Shown piece by piece: positions 35,344 through 46,657 of a DNA stretch of 64,000 nt. The DNA is from DASZBX01 sp035943635. Its GTDB lineage: Bacteria; Actinomycetota; Actinomycetes; Streptomycetales; Catenulisporaceae. The stretch is from assembly GCA_035943635.1 (NCBI GenBank), contig DASZBX010000106.1:1-64000 (forward strand). The letters run 5' to 3'. Positions within the stretch are counted from its first letter, which is position 1. Each line of letters starts with the position of its first letter. Under the pieces are notes generated by a model, which made no database searches, had not been told where the DNA came from, and saw only the letters and a program-made list of their open reading frames with translations. Both the position numbers and the translations under genes were made by a program.

Positions 35344-35865
35344 TCAGCTCTTGAGGGCTTGGACGATCTGCCGGGCGGCCCCGGCCGGGGTGATGTGCGT
35401 GGTGTCGATGACCTCGGCTTCCTTGTGCAGCCAGGTGTTGGCTGCTTCGGCGTAGGGTTCGACGTACCTGAGCCGGAATGTGGCCGGGCCGGGCCGGGGG
35501 TCGTTCTCGATGCGTTCGCGCAGAGTGTCCTGATCGGTGTGCAGGACGAAGTGCCGCACCGGGATCGCGTACTGATCGAGGCCTGATGTGATCTCGCGCC
35601 AATACTGCTCGACCAGGACGGTCATGGGAATCACGAGAGTGCCGCCGGTGAAGTCGAGCACACGGTAGGCGGTCTCGACGACGAACTGCCGCCACGGCGG
35701 CCAGTGCTGGAAGTTGTCCGTCTCTGGCAGCCCCGGCGTGATGTTCATGAGCGTCTCGCCGACGTCCTCGGCGTCGAACACGCGTGAATCAGGGATCAGC
35801 TGCTGCGCAAGTGTGCTGGTCGTCGACTTGCCCACCCCGTGGGTACCGTTGATCCAAACAATCAT
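35344..35865 (-). CDS. TmrB-like P-loop NTPase
   Basis: A 173-residue ATP-binding protein that begins MIVWINGTHGVGKSTTS, with the P-loop at once after the first strand (G-T-H-G-V-G-K-S-T). It continues with DAEDVGETLM and an R-E-R-I-E-N-D-P segment like the lid of nucleoside/shikimate-type kinases. The pattern matches the AAA/TmrB group, named for tunicamycin resistance in Bacillus, although many members have other or unknown roles. ATG 35865; no strong ribosome-binding site. It follows the HEAT-repeat gene by 92 bp on the same strand. Confidence 0.82.
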   Translation of the reverse strand: MIVWINGTHGVGKSTTSTLAQQLIPDSRVFDAEDVGETLMNITPGLPETDNFQHWPPWRQFVVETAYRVLDFTGGTLVIPMTVLVEQYWREITSGLDQYAIPVRHFVLHTDQDTLRERIENDPRPGPATFRLRYVEPYAEAANTWLHKEAEVIDTTHITPAGAARQIVQALKS

Positions 35866-35957
35866 GGATCCGAGGCTGGCGGCGCGCGTGTCACAGCAGA
35901 GGGCTGCTATGTCACGGGATGGGCACAAGGGGATGCCGAGATGAACCTTCAGTACTG

Positions 35958-38036
35958 CTAACAGTCCCGACTGGCTGGTTCCTCGGCACCGCAGTGCAAA
36001 GCCAGTAGCGCACGGGCGCGATCCCGCAGGGTGTCATCGTCGTGCTGGCCGGAGACCTGGCCCGAGGAGCTGTGCGGAATGAGCCGCTGCGGGGCGTCGG
36101 CGAGGTGGTGCAGCGTCCTGAGGACCTCGTCGGGGCAGCGGCGCATCTCCAGCAGCGCGCTGACGGCGAAGAGCCCGAGCGGGGTAGCAGCGACGTGCCT
36201 GGCCAGGAGCGCGATCGGGCGCCGGGCATCCCCGGTGATCTGCCAGTACGCGCGGGCGGCCCGAACCGAGGGCCAGGTCTTCGGCCCGTCCATGAGCTTG
36301 GTCAGCAGCGGCACGCAGTCGACCGCGGTCGGCCCGAGGCGGCCTAGCTGCTGAGGCGTGAAGTCGTCCAGATAACCTCCGTCGGCGATCCGGCGCACGA
36401 TGTCCACGGCCAGCCACTCCTCGCCGCTCACCGCACGATGCGCAGCCGCCGCCGCGACGCCCTCGGGTTGCGACCGCAGCCGCCCGACGACCTGGACGAT
36501 CGCGTCCGCGGCAGCCGCGGCAACCGATTTGTCACCGATTGCGGGCCCCGCCTCGGCCAGGGTCCACAGCACCGCGGCAGTGTTGCGTCCGCGGCCGAGC
36601 AGCGCGATCAACTCCGGAACCGCCTCGGCCGCAGGCGCCCCGACCGCTCGAAGTGCGCCGCAGACCTCGATGACCTGGTTCTGGAAGCGCAACTCGATGC
36701 GCGGCACGGCGCGCTCCTCGGCCAGCAGATGCCGTCGGAGCAACGGGATCAGGACCGCGGCCCGCCCGCCGAACGCCTCGCACACGTCCCGGATCGCAGA
36801 ACCCGGCCACACATCGCCGAACAGCGCCCGCTCGGCCGATTCCAAGGCTGATTCGTCGCGCAGCCGGGCCAGCGCACTGAGCGCCGCCGCCGCGGTACTG
36901 GGATTGTCGTGGTCCACCCAGGGGCGGACGGTCGCCGCGTAGGCCGGGTCCGGGGTCCCGATCCGCCCGGCCATCCGGGCCACGGCCTGCAACTCGGCAC
37001 CGGGCCGGCGGGCGGCGGAACCTGCGTCGGCGAGGTGGCCGACCACGATCCGGATCGCCTCGCGCTCGCGGTCGCGCCAGGTGTCGGCGACCTCCCGCGC
37101 GAGATGGCTGCCGAGCCAGGAATGCCCGGTCCGGGCGGCCGTGATCCGCCGCGCGGCCCGCAGTTTCGCGTCCGGGTCCGGGTCCAGCGAAGCCAGGGCG
37201 TTGGCGGCCTCGTCCGCAAACGACCCGTCGGGCAGCGGCAGCGGCCCCCACGACGGCCCGCCGCCGTACTCCTCGGTCAGATCGCCGGCCACCGCGACCG
37301 TGTCGGCCAGGACGTCGACCACTTCCGGGTCCAGCTGCGGCCCGTCGACCGTGAGCAGCGTGGCCGCGGCGACCTGGCGCACCGCGGGCGCAGGGTCGGC
37401 CAACGCCCCTTCGAGCCGGTCGCGCAGGTCCGGCCAGTCCGGCTCCAGCCGGGTGAGCGCGGCCAGCACGTCCGCGCGCACGAGGCTGTCTTCGTCCTCG
37501 ACGACGCGCAGATCGACCAGTTCCCGCGCCCGCTCGGGCCCGCAGGCTGTCAGGATCCTGAGAATCCCGCGCCGGACCTCGGCGCCCGGGTCGCGCAGCA
37601 GGGGCGCCAGCGACGGCAGCACCCGGCAGACCTCGACCGTGACCGCGCCACTGTCGGTCGCCGGATCCACGGCGCCCATGGCGAATCCGCCGCAACACAT
37701 GGCTGCCATCAGGAACACGGCCGCCGCCCGGTCGCCCGGAGCGTGCAACGCGGCCTGCGCGAGGAACGGCACGGCGTAGGCGGACGCGTCGTACACGCTG
37801 CCCTGATGATTGATCGAGCTGATCAGCTCGTCCATCGCCGAGCGCCGCGCGACGGCGTCCTCGGACATCAACGCGCGCAGGAAATCCGGGAGGTCTGAGG
37901 CGCTGCCGTACGCGTGTGTCAGCTGCGCCCAGTCGACCGCGGCCAGTGAGAGCCCGTCGAACGGCTCCGGCTGGTCGGCGCGATCGGTCTGATCCGCGTG
38001 GTTCGCCTGCCCCACCTGCTGCGCGTCTTCGTCCAC
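35958..38036 (-). CDS. HEAT-repeat protein
   Basis: A 692-residue soluble protein made mainly of helical repeats. Units such as LLRDPGAEVRRGILRILTACG, LVRADVLAALTRLEPDWPDL and DPAPAVRQVAAATLLTVDG show the alternating A/B helix pattern of HEAT/PBS-type repeats; I count roughly a dozen along the chain. Such solenoids are protein-binding scaffolds. The N-terminal 30 residues are polar and repetitive (ADQTDRADQPE), so flexible. The start is a GTG at 38036 with weak ribosome-binding site. No catalytic motif. It may act with the downstream TmrB-like NTPase, but this is only adjacency. Confidence 0.85.
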   Translation of the reverse strand: MDEDAQQVGQANHADQTDRADQPEPFDGLSLAAVDWAQLTHAYGSASDLPDFLRALMSEDAVARRSAMDELISSINHQGSVYDASAYAVPFLAQAALHAPGDRAAAVFLMAAMCCGGFAMGAVDPATDSGAVTVEVCRVLPSLAPLLRDPGAEVRRGILRILTACGPERARELVDLRVVEDEDSLVRADVLAALTRLEPDWPDLRDRLEGALADPAPAVRQVAAATLLTVDGPQLDPEVVDVLADTVAVAGDLTEEYGGGPSWGPLPLPDGSFADEAANALASLDPDPDAKLRAARRITAARTGHSWLGSHLAREVADTWRDREREAIRIVVGHLADAGSAARRPGAELQAVARMAGRIGTPDPAYAATVRPWVDHDNPSTAAAALSALARLRDESALESAERALFGDVWPGSAIRDVCEAFGGRAAVLIPLLRRHLLAEERAVPRIELRFQNQVIEVCGALRAVGAPAAEAVPELIALLGRGRNTAAVLWTLAEAGPAIGDKSVAAAAADAIVQVVGRLRSQPEGVAAAAAHRAVSGEEWLAVDIVRRIADGGYLDDFTPQQLGRLGPTAVDCVPLLTKLMDGPKTWPSVRAARAYWQITGDARRPIALLARHVAATPLGLFAVSALLEMRRCPDEVLRTLHHLADAPQRLIPHSSSGQVSGQHDDDTLRDRARALLALHCGAEEPASRDC

Positions 38037-38083
38037 CAGACCATGAGATCACGACGGTCTGACAGTCCCGTCCGCAGGATCGG

Positions 38084-39037
38084 TCAATCGGCGGGCGGCC
38101 GCCAGCGGACCCGCGTGCCTCGGCGCAGGGAGCTGCGGACGTGCAGAAAGGTCAAGGTCAACGGCTGTCCGGCGCGGACCGCGTGAATGTGCAGGTGGGG
38201 TTCGGTGGAGTTGCCGGACGAGCCGACCAGCGCGATCTCCTGGCCTGCCGTCACCCGATCCCCGGCCCGGACCCGCACCGACCCGCACGCTAAGTGGGCG
38301 AGCAGCAGGCGCTCCCGGCCGGTGTCGATCACGACGTGATTCCCGGCCGGGCCTGCGGTGGGATCCGGGCGATCCGGATGCCCGTCCGCCGCCGCCACGA
38401 CGGTGCCGTCGGCTGGGGACAGCACGGGCGTGCGGTAGACAGCGTAGTCAGACAACCGATTCGGCAGCAGCGGACGGCTCGAACGCCCGCCGCGCGCCGT
38501 GCCCACGATGTCCAGCGCGCCGCGCTGGGAGAGCGCGGGCCAGTGGTGGTTGAGGAGTTTTCCGTTGCCCTCCATGATCTGCCACTCACCCGGCGGCAAC
38601 GGCCAGCGCAGAGGTTCCGTGCGACCGCCGAGCCGGTCACGTCGATCGTTGAGTGCTGCGATAGCCAGAAGTGCTGCCAGGCCAGGCAGAATCACGCTTC
38701 CCCACGACAGGTCTGCGGCCAGGCGGTGGCTACGGCTCGCCGTGTCGACCACCACCGAAAGCGCGACCGCGGCACATGCCCAACGTTCCCACCGCGGAAC
38801 GATGGCGGCAGCCGGAATCCCCAAGCCCGCACAGCCGATCCCTATCAACGCGAGAAATGCCAGCGCACTCACCGAAGCGTCCCACGAAGCCTCCGCGAAA
38901 GCGCTGACAACCGGCACCACCAGCACAACCGGCCACAACCCGACCCCGACCGCCGCACGCACCACGGCACCCCGGCGAATCATCATACTGAGTGTGTCGG
39001 AATCCGCTGTACGACCCACATCTTCTTTGCCCCGCAT
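38084..39037 (-). CDS. Membrane-anchored M23 (LytM-like) peptidase
   Basis: A 317-residue protein with four predicted transmembrane helices in the first 130 residues, then an M23 peptidase domain. Likely zinc ligands and catalytic residues are in NHHWPALSQRGALDIVG (His and Asp), LLLAHLACGSV and TEPHLHIHAV (HxH). The Q-R-x-A-L-D version of the first motif occurs in a subgroup of M23 proteins. The predicted role is cell-wall hydrolysis or remodelling from the outer face of the membrane. ATG 39037 follows GGGAAGG. Stands alone, 47 bp downstream of the HEAT-repeat gene start. Confidence 0.88.
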   Translation of the reverse strand: MRGKEDVGRTADSDTLSMMIRRGAVVRAAVGVGLWPVVLVVPVVSAFAEASWDASVSALAFLALIGIGCAGLGIPAAAIVPRWERWACAAVALSVVVDTASRSHRLAADLSWGSVILPGLAALLAIAALNDRRDRLGGRTEPLRWPLPPGEWQIMEGNGKLLNHHWPALSQRGALDIVGTARGGRSSRPLLPNRLSDYAVYRTPVLSPADGTVVAAADGHPDRPDPTAGPAGNHVVIDTGRERLLLAHLACGSVRVRAGDRVTAGQEIALVGSSGNSTEPHLHIHAVRAGQPLTLTFLHVRSSLRRGTRVRWRPPAD

Positions 39038-39209
39038 ACCCGATCGCCTTCCCCGCCCCGGATGGTCAAGCCCATTCTGGCACGCAAGACTTCAACTGCG
39101 ACGGCTCGCATGCTGGATACGAACGGTATGCGGCGGGCTCACGCTTGTTGGGCTCCTCTGGTTCCTAGTTGCATGATTTCGCTGCGACAAACGCCGGCAG
39201 GATGATTTG

Positions 39210-39935
39210 ATGTTGCCCATGTTAAGTGCCGCAGCGGGCTGGCTCAGTTCGCATGTTCGGGTTTCTCTAGGTGCTGTTGCCTCAGCGCTCGGGGCTGTGC
39301 TCGGTGCATGGGCAACCCTTCGGTCATCCGATCCGAACCGTCGTCTTCTGTACTCAATGGCGAAATTGACTTCGCTGATGACTGTGCCAAGAGGTATTCG
39401 AACGCGGGTGAAAGTCTTCTTCGACGATCAGCCGTTGACACAACCTTATGTACTTGTTGTTAAAGTAGCCGCCCGTGGGCGGCAGGACATTTCCAAAGGT
39501 GATTTTGAGGATGGCCCTCTGATCCTGGATGTGGGCGAATTCATTCGCGACGTGCTGGAAGTCTCTTCCAAGCCCACATGGGGTCCGACTCCGAAAGTCG
39601 TCGCCGAGGAGCGGACTCTGCACATCGGGCCGGCCCTGATCCGGCGGCGTCAGACTATTTTTATCTCTGTGCTGATTGAGGGCGGCAGCCCCCGCCTGTC
39701 CCGGCCTGCCGGGACAATCGCCAATGTTCGCGTACAGCCTGGAAGGCGCTTTCAGCGCAGGGATTTCGCCTGGCCGAGCAGTGCCCGTCTTCGGGATCCC
39801 AGGACGGTGATGATTGCAGCTCTGGCCATCTTGCTCGTGCTTTTTGGATTGGCTGCCGCATCAACACGTTCACCCGGGCTCATGTTTGATGGCGGTATAG
39901 AGGCAAGTCAAATCGGCAGTTTGCCCGGAAGGTAG
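39210..39935 (+). CDS. Hypothetical protein with terminal membrane helices; early TTA codon
   Basis: A 241-residue protein of unknown function. It has a hydrophobic N-terminal segment (about 6-38), a soluble middle of mostly beta character (VKVFFDDQPLTQPYVLVVKVAARG), and a C-terminal helix MIAALAILLVLFGLAAAS (about 198-215). I chose ATG 39210; a TTG at 39207 and an ATG at 39222 are alternatives. The fifth codon is TTA, the rare leucine codon read by bldA tRNA in streptomycetes. Codon usage is clearly less GC-biased than in neighbours (for example CTT, GTT, AAA, GTA codons), suggesting foreign origin. It lies beside the M23 gene, divergent. Confidence 0.75.
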   Translation: MLPMLSAAAGWLSSHVRVSLGAVASALGAVLGAWATLRSSDPNRRLLYSMAKLTSLMTVPRGIRTRVKVFFDDQPLTQPYVLVVKVAARGRQDISKGDFEDGPLILDVGEFIRDVLEVSSKPTWGPTPKVVAEERTLHIGPALIRRRQTIFISVLIEGGSPRLSRPAGTIANVRVQPGRRFQRRDFAWPSSARLRDPRTVMIAALAILLVLFGLAAASTRSPGLMFDGGIEASQIGSLPGR

Positions 39936-40147
39936 GGCGGCCCCCGGCGAAGAGTCACACTGCCACGCTCGGCTGGTCGGCTACTTCACTTCCGGTTCGA
40001 TCCTGATCGTGCTGGTCTACTCAGTGGCCTCCAACTCTGGCGCTATCACTGCCGCTCAGGTGATCAGGTTGGTCGCCCCGGGGTATTTGCAGTTCGTTCT
40101 CCGCGACGGCTCGACCCGTCCCCGCCGACTCCCGAAGGAAGAACCCC

Positions 40148-40615
40148 ATGAGCATGGCCTACCTCGCCCAGCCGGACCAGCAGCAGAAGCTCGAATGGCT
40201 CGACGGCGGAATCTTCTCCGTCCTGCTCGACAGCGCGGCCACGGCCGGACAGCTGACCGTCGGCCGGTTCACCGTCAACAAGGGTGAAGCCCCGCCCTAC
40301 CACGTGCACACCCGTGAGGACGAGATCTTCCTCCTGATCAAGGGCACCGCACTAGTCTGGTCGGACGACCAGGAATCGGAGCTGTCCGAGGGCGGCATCG
40401 TCTACTTGCCGAAGAACATCCCGCACGGCTACCGGATCACCTCCGACACCGCCGACCTGCTGATGATCTGCACGCCCGGCGGCATCGAGGGCATGTTCCG
40501 GCACGCCGGGCGCGACATGGCCACGCCTCGGCCCGAGGGCTTTGAGATCTCCCAGGACCTCATGGCCGAAGCCGCTGACCTGTACGGCCAGCACATCGTC
40601 GGCCCGCCGCGCTGA
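40148..40615 (+). CDS. Cupin-domain protein
   Basis: A 155-residue cupin. Motif 1 reads GEAPPYHVHTREDEIFLLIKG (His, His and Glu for metal binding) and motif 2 is GGIVYLPKNIPHGYRI (His). This is the layout of small single-domain cupins such as quercetinase-like dioxygenases and of binding proteins; the substrate is unknown. A GAAGGAAG lies upstream of the ATG. Monocistronic. Confidence 0.9.
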   Translation: MSMAYLAQPDQQQKLEWLDGGIFSVLLDSAATAGQLTVGRFTVNKGEAPPYHVHTREDEIFLLIKGTALVWSDDQESELSEGGIVYLPKNIPHGYRITSDTADLLMICTPGGIEGMFRHAGRDMATPRPEGFEISQDLMAEAADLYGQHIVGPPR

Positions 40616-40719
40616 TCGAGTGCTTCTCGCGGGGCTTCGCCGCAGTCCTCGGCGACCGACAACCGACCACAGCTGCCGCCGCCGGCCGCCGCCGACAAAG
40701 CCCCGCAAGAAGCCCCAAC

Positions 40720-42531
40720 TCAACTGGCCCGAGCCGCCGCCGTCGGGCTCGACCCGAAGTTCGTCGTGGCGGACGCATGCAGCGCCGCGTACGCCCCGCC
40801 GGCCGCCAGCAACCCCTCATGCGTCCCGACCTGCTCGATCCGGCCTTCCTTCATCACGATGATCCGGTCGGCGTCGCGGATCGTGGACAACCGGTGCGCG
40901 ACGACGAACGTGGTCCGGCCGCGGACCAGCCGGCGCAGCGCCTCCTGGATCAGCGCCTCGGAGCGGCTGTCCAACGCCGAGGTGGCCTCGTCCAGAATCA
41001 GCACCTTCGGGTCGCGGATCAGTGCCCGGGCGATCGCCAGCCGTTGCTTCTGGCCGCCGGACAGCCGGGCCCCGCGCTCGCCGACGACCGTGTCCAGGCC
41101 GTGCGGCAGCTGGTCGACGAACTCGAGCGCGTTCGCGTCCTGCAGCGCGGCCCGGATCGTCTCCTCGGGGACGTCGTCGAGGCCGTACGTCACGTTCTGC
41201 CGGATGCTGCCCTCGAACAGGATCGTCTCCTGCGGCACCACGGACACGAACCTGCGGTAGGTGCGCAGGTCCAGCTCCTGCATGTCCACGCCGTCCAGCT
41301 CGATCCGGCCGCTGGTCGGGCGCAGGAAGCCTATCAGGAGGCTGATCATGGTCGACTTGCCCGCGCCGGACGCGCCGACCAGCGCGATCGTCTCGCCCGC
41401 GCGCACGGTCAGGTCCGCCTCGCAGACCGAGGGCTGCTCGGCGCCGTTGTAGGTGAAGCCCACGTCGCGCAGGGTGAAGTCCCCGCGTACCGCGGTCACC
41501 TCGGCCTTGCCCTCGTTGACCTCCAGGTCCGGCGCCTGGAGCACCTCGCCGATCGAGCGCACCGACTCCAGGCCGCGGCTGACCACCGGGGCCAGGCTCA
41601 GCACGGCGGTGAGCGAGCCGGTCAGGGTGGTGAAGAACGCGCTGAGCATGACCACGTCGCCGGGCGTCACGCCCCACGTGCCGTAGTACGCGACCGCCGC
41701 CGACCCGGCCAGGCAGCCGACGCCGAGGGTGTTGAGCGTGATCCAGGACAGCGCGCCGAACCGGCCGTTGACCCGGTCCAGGTCCAGGCCGGCGTCGCGC
41801 ACCCGGCGCAGCGTGCCGCCGACCCGTTCGATCGCGCTGTGCTCCAGGCCGTGCCCGCGGGTGATCGGGATCAGCGCGGTCATCTCGATCACCCGGCTGG
41901 ACAGCTGCTCGACCTCGGTCCGGAACGACTCGTTGCGGGTGCGCAGCCGGGTGCGCAGCTTGCCGACCAGGATCGCGGCCGCCGGGACGACGACCAGGAA
42001 CACCGGCAGGAACGCCGGAGTGCGCAGGCCGATGATGATCAGGCCGCCGGTCAGGCTGGTGAACGCGGTCAGGCCGCCGTCCGCGGACTGCTGCATCATC
42101 TGTTCGATCGTCTCGACGTCGCGCACGACCTTCGTCTGCAGCACGCCCGAGCTGACCCGGGAGTGGTAGCCGATCGACAGGTCTTGGAGCCGTCGGCACA
42201 GGGCGAACCGGAGGCTGTTGCTGATCCGCCGGATCGCCCGGCTGTAGCAGCGTACGTAGATCAAGTGGCCCGGGTAGTTGAGCAGCAGCAGGCACAGCAG
42301 CAGCCCGCAGTTCTCCCACAACCGCGAGACCGGCTGGTGCTCGGTGACCACGTCGATCACGTTCGCGGTGACGAGCGGCAGCAGCCACACCGGGCTGCTC
42401 TTGACGAAGAACACCAGAGTCCCGGCGATCAGTCGCCACCGGTCCTCTCGGCAGAGGTATGCGAGGGTGTGCAGCGGGTGTTCGCCGCGGTAGCTGTGGT
42501 CGAGGGGTTGCGGGCTGGGCGAGTGCGCCAT
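40720..42531 (-). CDS. ABC transporter, fused membrane and ATPase domains
   Basis: A 603-residue half-transporter: six transmembrane helices (about 40-310), then a nucleotide-binding domain with Walker A GASGAGKST, Q-loop VVPQETILFEGS, signature LSGGQKQR, Walker B VLILDEATSALD and H-loop VAHRLSTI. This is an exporter-type (MsbA/LmrA-like) architecture, acting as a homodimer or with a second half not present here. The exported substrate is unknown. ATG 42531 begins MAHSPSPQPLDHSYRGE; upstream residues in the same frame look non-coding. Confidence 0.93.
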   Translation of the reverse strand: MAHSPSPQPLDHSYRGEHPLHTLAYLCREDRWRLIAGTLVFFVKSSPVWLLPLVTANVIDVVTEHQPVSRLWENCGLLLCLLLLNYPGHLIYVRCYSRAIRRISNSLRFALCRRLQDLSIGYHSRVSSGVLQTKVVRDVETIEQMMQQSADGGLTAFTSLTGGLIIIGLRTPAFLPVFLVVVPAAAILVGKLRTRLRTRNESFRTEVEQLSSRVIEMTALIPITRGHGLEHSAIERVGGTLRRVRDAGLDLDRVNGRFGALSWITLNTLGVGCLAGSAAVAYYGTWGVTPGDVVMLSAFFTTLTGSLTAVLSLAPVVSRGLESVRSIGEVLQAPDLEVNEGKAEVTAVRGDFTLRDVGFTYNGAEQPSVCEADLTVRAGETIALVGASGAGKSTMISLLIGFLRPTSGRIELDGVDMQELDLRTYRRFVSVVPQETILFEGSIRQNVTYGLDDVPEETIRAALQDANALEFVDQLPHGLDTVVGERGARLSGGQKQRLAIARALIRDPKVLILDEATSALDSRSEALIQEALRRLVRGRTTFVVAHRLSTIRDADRIIVMKEGRIEQVGTHEGLLAAGGAYAALHASATTNFGSSPTAAARAS

Positions 42532-42783
42532 GAGGGTCCGGCTCCGTGGTGGTGGGCTACCGGCGCCGTGACGTCCGCGGCCTCGGCCGCACAAGGGCGC
42601 GGACATCGACCAGAACCGGCTGTCGACGGACTGATCTTAGCCATCACCGCACGTCAGTGGCCACTCAATATCGTTCTGTGGACAGGGTTGCGGCGAATCG
42701 GCGGTCTTGGGCGCCGGCCGGGGGCGTGGGGGTCACGGTACGCTGAGGCGCAGAGCCTTCCGGTCCACCTGGATCCGCGTCCG

Positions 42784-43212
42784 GTGATAGCGCGGCGTCG
42801 TGGAGTTGCATTGCTGGCACTGCTGATCCTCGTCGTCGGCGAGGTCGTCGCGTCCTACCTGTGCTTCGGTGCGGGTGCCGACGCTCGTAGCGCCGCGTCC
42901 GGCGTGGGCGGCACCGTGCATGTGATCTGGGTCATGGCCACGCCGGCCGTGATCGCGGCCCTGGTCGCCTACCCGTTCTTCCGATCCGCTTACTGGCGCG
43001 GCAGAACCGCCCGCGGGTTCGCGCTGAGCTACCCGGTCTGGGAGTCGGCCCGGTACTGCGCGCGGTGCGATGCGGTGTGGATACCGCCGGCCGCGGCCGC
43101 CGCCTCGGCCGCCGTCGCCGACCTGCCCGGCTTCCCGGCCCAGCGAATGCTGAGCACCACGGAGTTCCGCCTCGTCCTGCGCCGGGTGGGCGGGTTCGAG
43201 CATCTTTCCTGA
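42784..43212 (+). CDS. Small membrane protein with Cys pair, unknown function
   Basis: A predicted 142-residue membrane protein with two helices, GVALLALLILVVGEVVASYLCFG (about 8-30) and VHIWVMATPAVIAALVAYPFF-like (about 45-65), then a cytoplasmic tail. The tail contains YCARCDAVWIP, a C-x-x-C motif, as in conserved actinobacterial proteins I cannot name. The start is uncertain: GTG 42784 has a weak ribosome-binding site, and a TTG at 42688 is in frame. Codon usage supports the reading. It lies between two divergent genes. Confidence 0.6.
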   Translation: MIARRRGVALLALLILVVGEVVASYLCFGAGADARSAASGVGGTVHVIWVMATPAVIAALVAYPFFRSAYWRGRTARGFALSYPVWESARYCARCDAVWIPPAAAAASAAVADLPGFPAQRMLSTTEFRLVLRRVGGFEHLS

Positions 43213-43313
43213 CCGGGCAACGGTTTTCGCCCCAGCCGAGCAGGTCAGCGCCAGGCGCCGCCGCCAACGCAGCCGGCTTGTGTCGCAGACCGCGTTCAGG
43301 GTATCCGGGCGGC

Positions 43314-44129
43314 ATGTCGGTACACAGTGAAGAGGCGAAATCCGAGGCGGCGCCCGAGACGCCCGCCGGGCCACACCGTCCGCGGCGCGGCCCGCTGCTG
43401 TTGGGGCTCGCGCTCCTCGTCGTGGTCGCGCTCGCGCTCTACTTCTCCTACGGCCGCAACGGTTCGCCCGCGATCCCGGCGGCGAATCCCGCAGCGAACC
43501 CGGCCGCCGGACAACCGCTGCCGCTGCCGCAACAACAGCAGGGTGCTGCGGCTGGCAGCTACAGCGCTGTCGGCATCACCACCGTGGAGCTCGACGGCTT
43601 CTCCGGCAACATCACGGTGACCGCCGCCCAGACCGCCCAGATCACCGACACGGTCCAGAATGGGAAACCGCTCTCCCAACTCGACTCGGCCACGCACACT
43701 CTGCGGCTGTTCTGCGCCGCCGGTGCGGGCTGCCCGTCGGGCAACTACGTCGTGACCATCCCCGAACACGTCGGCCTGGTCCTGCACCAGGCGTCCGGCC
43801 AGACCCAGCTCGTCGGCCTCTCCGGCCCGGTCGACATCACCGCGAGCTCCGCGAACACCATGGCCACGGGCCTGACCACGCCCGACTTCACCGCGGTCAT
43901 CACCAGCGGACGGCTCGACGCGTCCTTCTCCGCCGCACCCGCCAAGATCTCCGTCTCCGTCGTCTCCGCCCAGGCGACCCTGCACCTGCCCGCCGCCGCG
44001 ACCTACGCGGTCGCCCAACAGGTGGCCTCCGGAAACGTGCAGGTCCAAGTCCCGCAAGACCCGAACTCCACCCACGTCATCGACGCCGCCGTCACCTCCG
44101 GCCAGGTCACGCTGGTGACCACCTCGTAG
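43314..44129 (+). CDS. Membrane-anchored DUF4097-like beta-repeat protein
   Basis: A 271-residue protein with a cytoplasmic N-terminus, one transmembrane helix GPLLLGLALLVVVALALYFSYG (about 27-48), a Pro/Ala/Gln-rich linker, and an extracellular domain of short beta repeats (for example VELDGFSGNITVTAA, HVGLVLHQASGQTQLVGLSGPVDITASSANT, given in part). This matches the DUF4097/adhesin-like right-handed beta-solenoid group of actinobacteria. The function is unknown, perhaps surface sensing or stress response. ATG 43314; the longer open frame from 43065 is spurious. Confidence 0.82.
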   Translation: MSVHSEEAKSEAAPETPAGPHRPRRGPLLLGLALLVVVALALYFSYGRNGSPAIPAANPAANPAAGQPLPLPQQQQGAAAGSYSAVGITTVELDGFSGNITVTAAQTAQITDTVQNGKPLSQLDSATHTLRLFCAAGAGCPSGNYVVTIPEHVGLVLHQASGQTQLVGLSGPVDITASSANTMATGLTTPDFTAVITSGRLDASFSAAPAKISVSVVSAQATLHLPAAATYAVAQQVASGNVQVQVPQDPNSTHVIDAAVTSGQVTLVTTS

Positions 44130-44155
44130 ACGAACCCGGCGACGACAACGCCAAG

Positions 44156-44187
44156 GGGGCGCGACCGTAGGCAGACGGTCGCGCCCC
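44156..44187. terminator. Bidirectional terminator
   Basis: GGGGCGCGACCGT (44156-44168) and its perfect complement (44175-44187), with a 6-base loop. It lies between the convergent DUF4097 and glucanase genes and could serve both. Confidence 0.85.
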
Positions 44188-44230
44188 TCGCGTCACTCAG
44201 AGCAGGTCAGCAGGCTGACAGCTCAGCAGA

Positions 44231-46657
<2,427 letters not shown>

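Noticed and set aside
40777..42700. 811-codon plus-strand open frame
   Set aside because: Only its last 142 codons, beyond the ABC transporter gene, look coding; the rest is antisense to the transporter.
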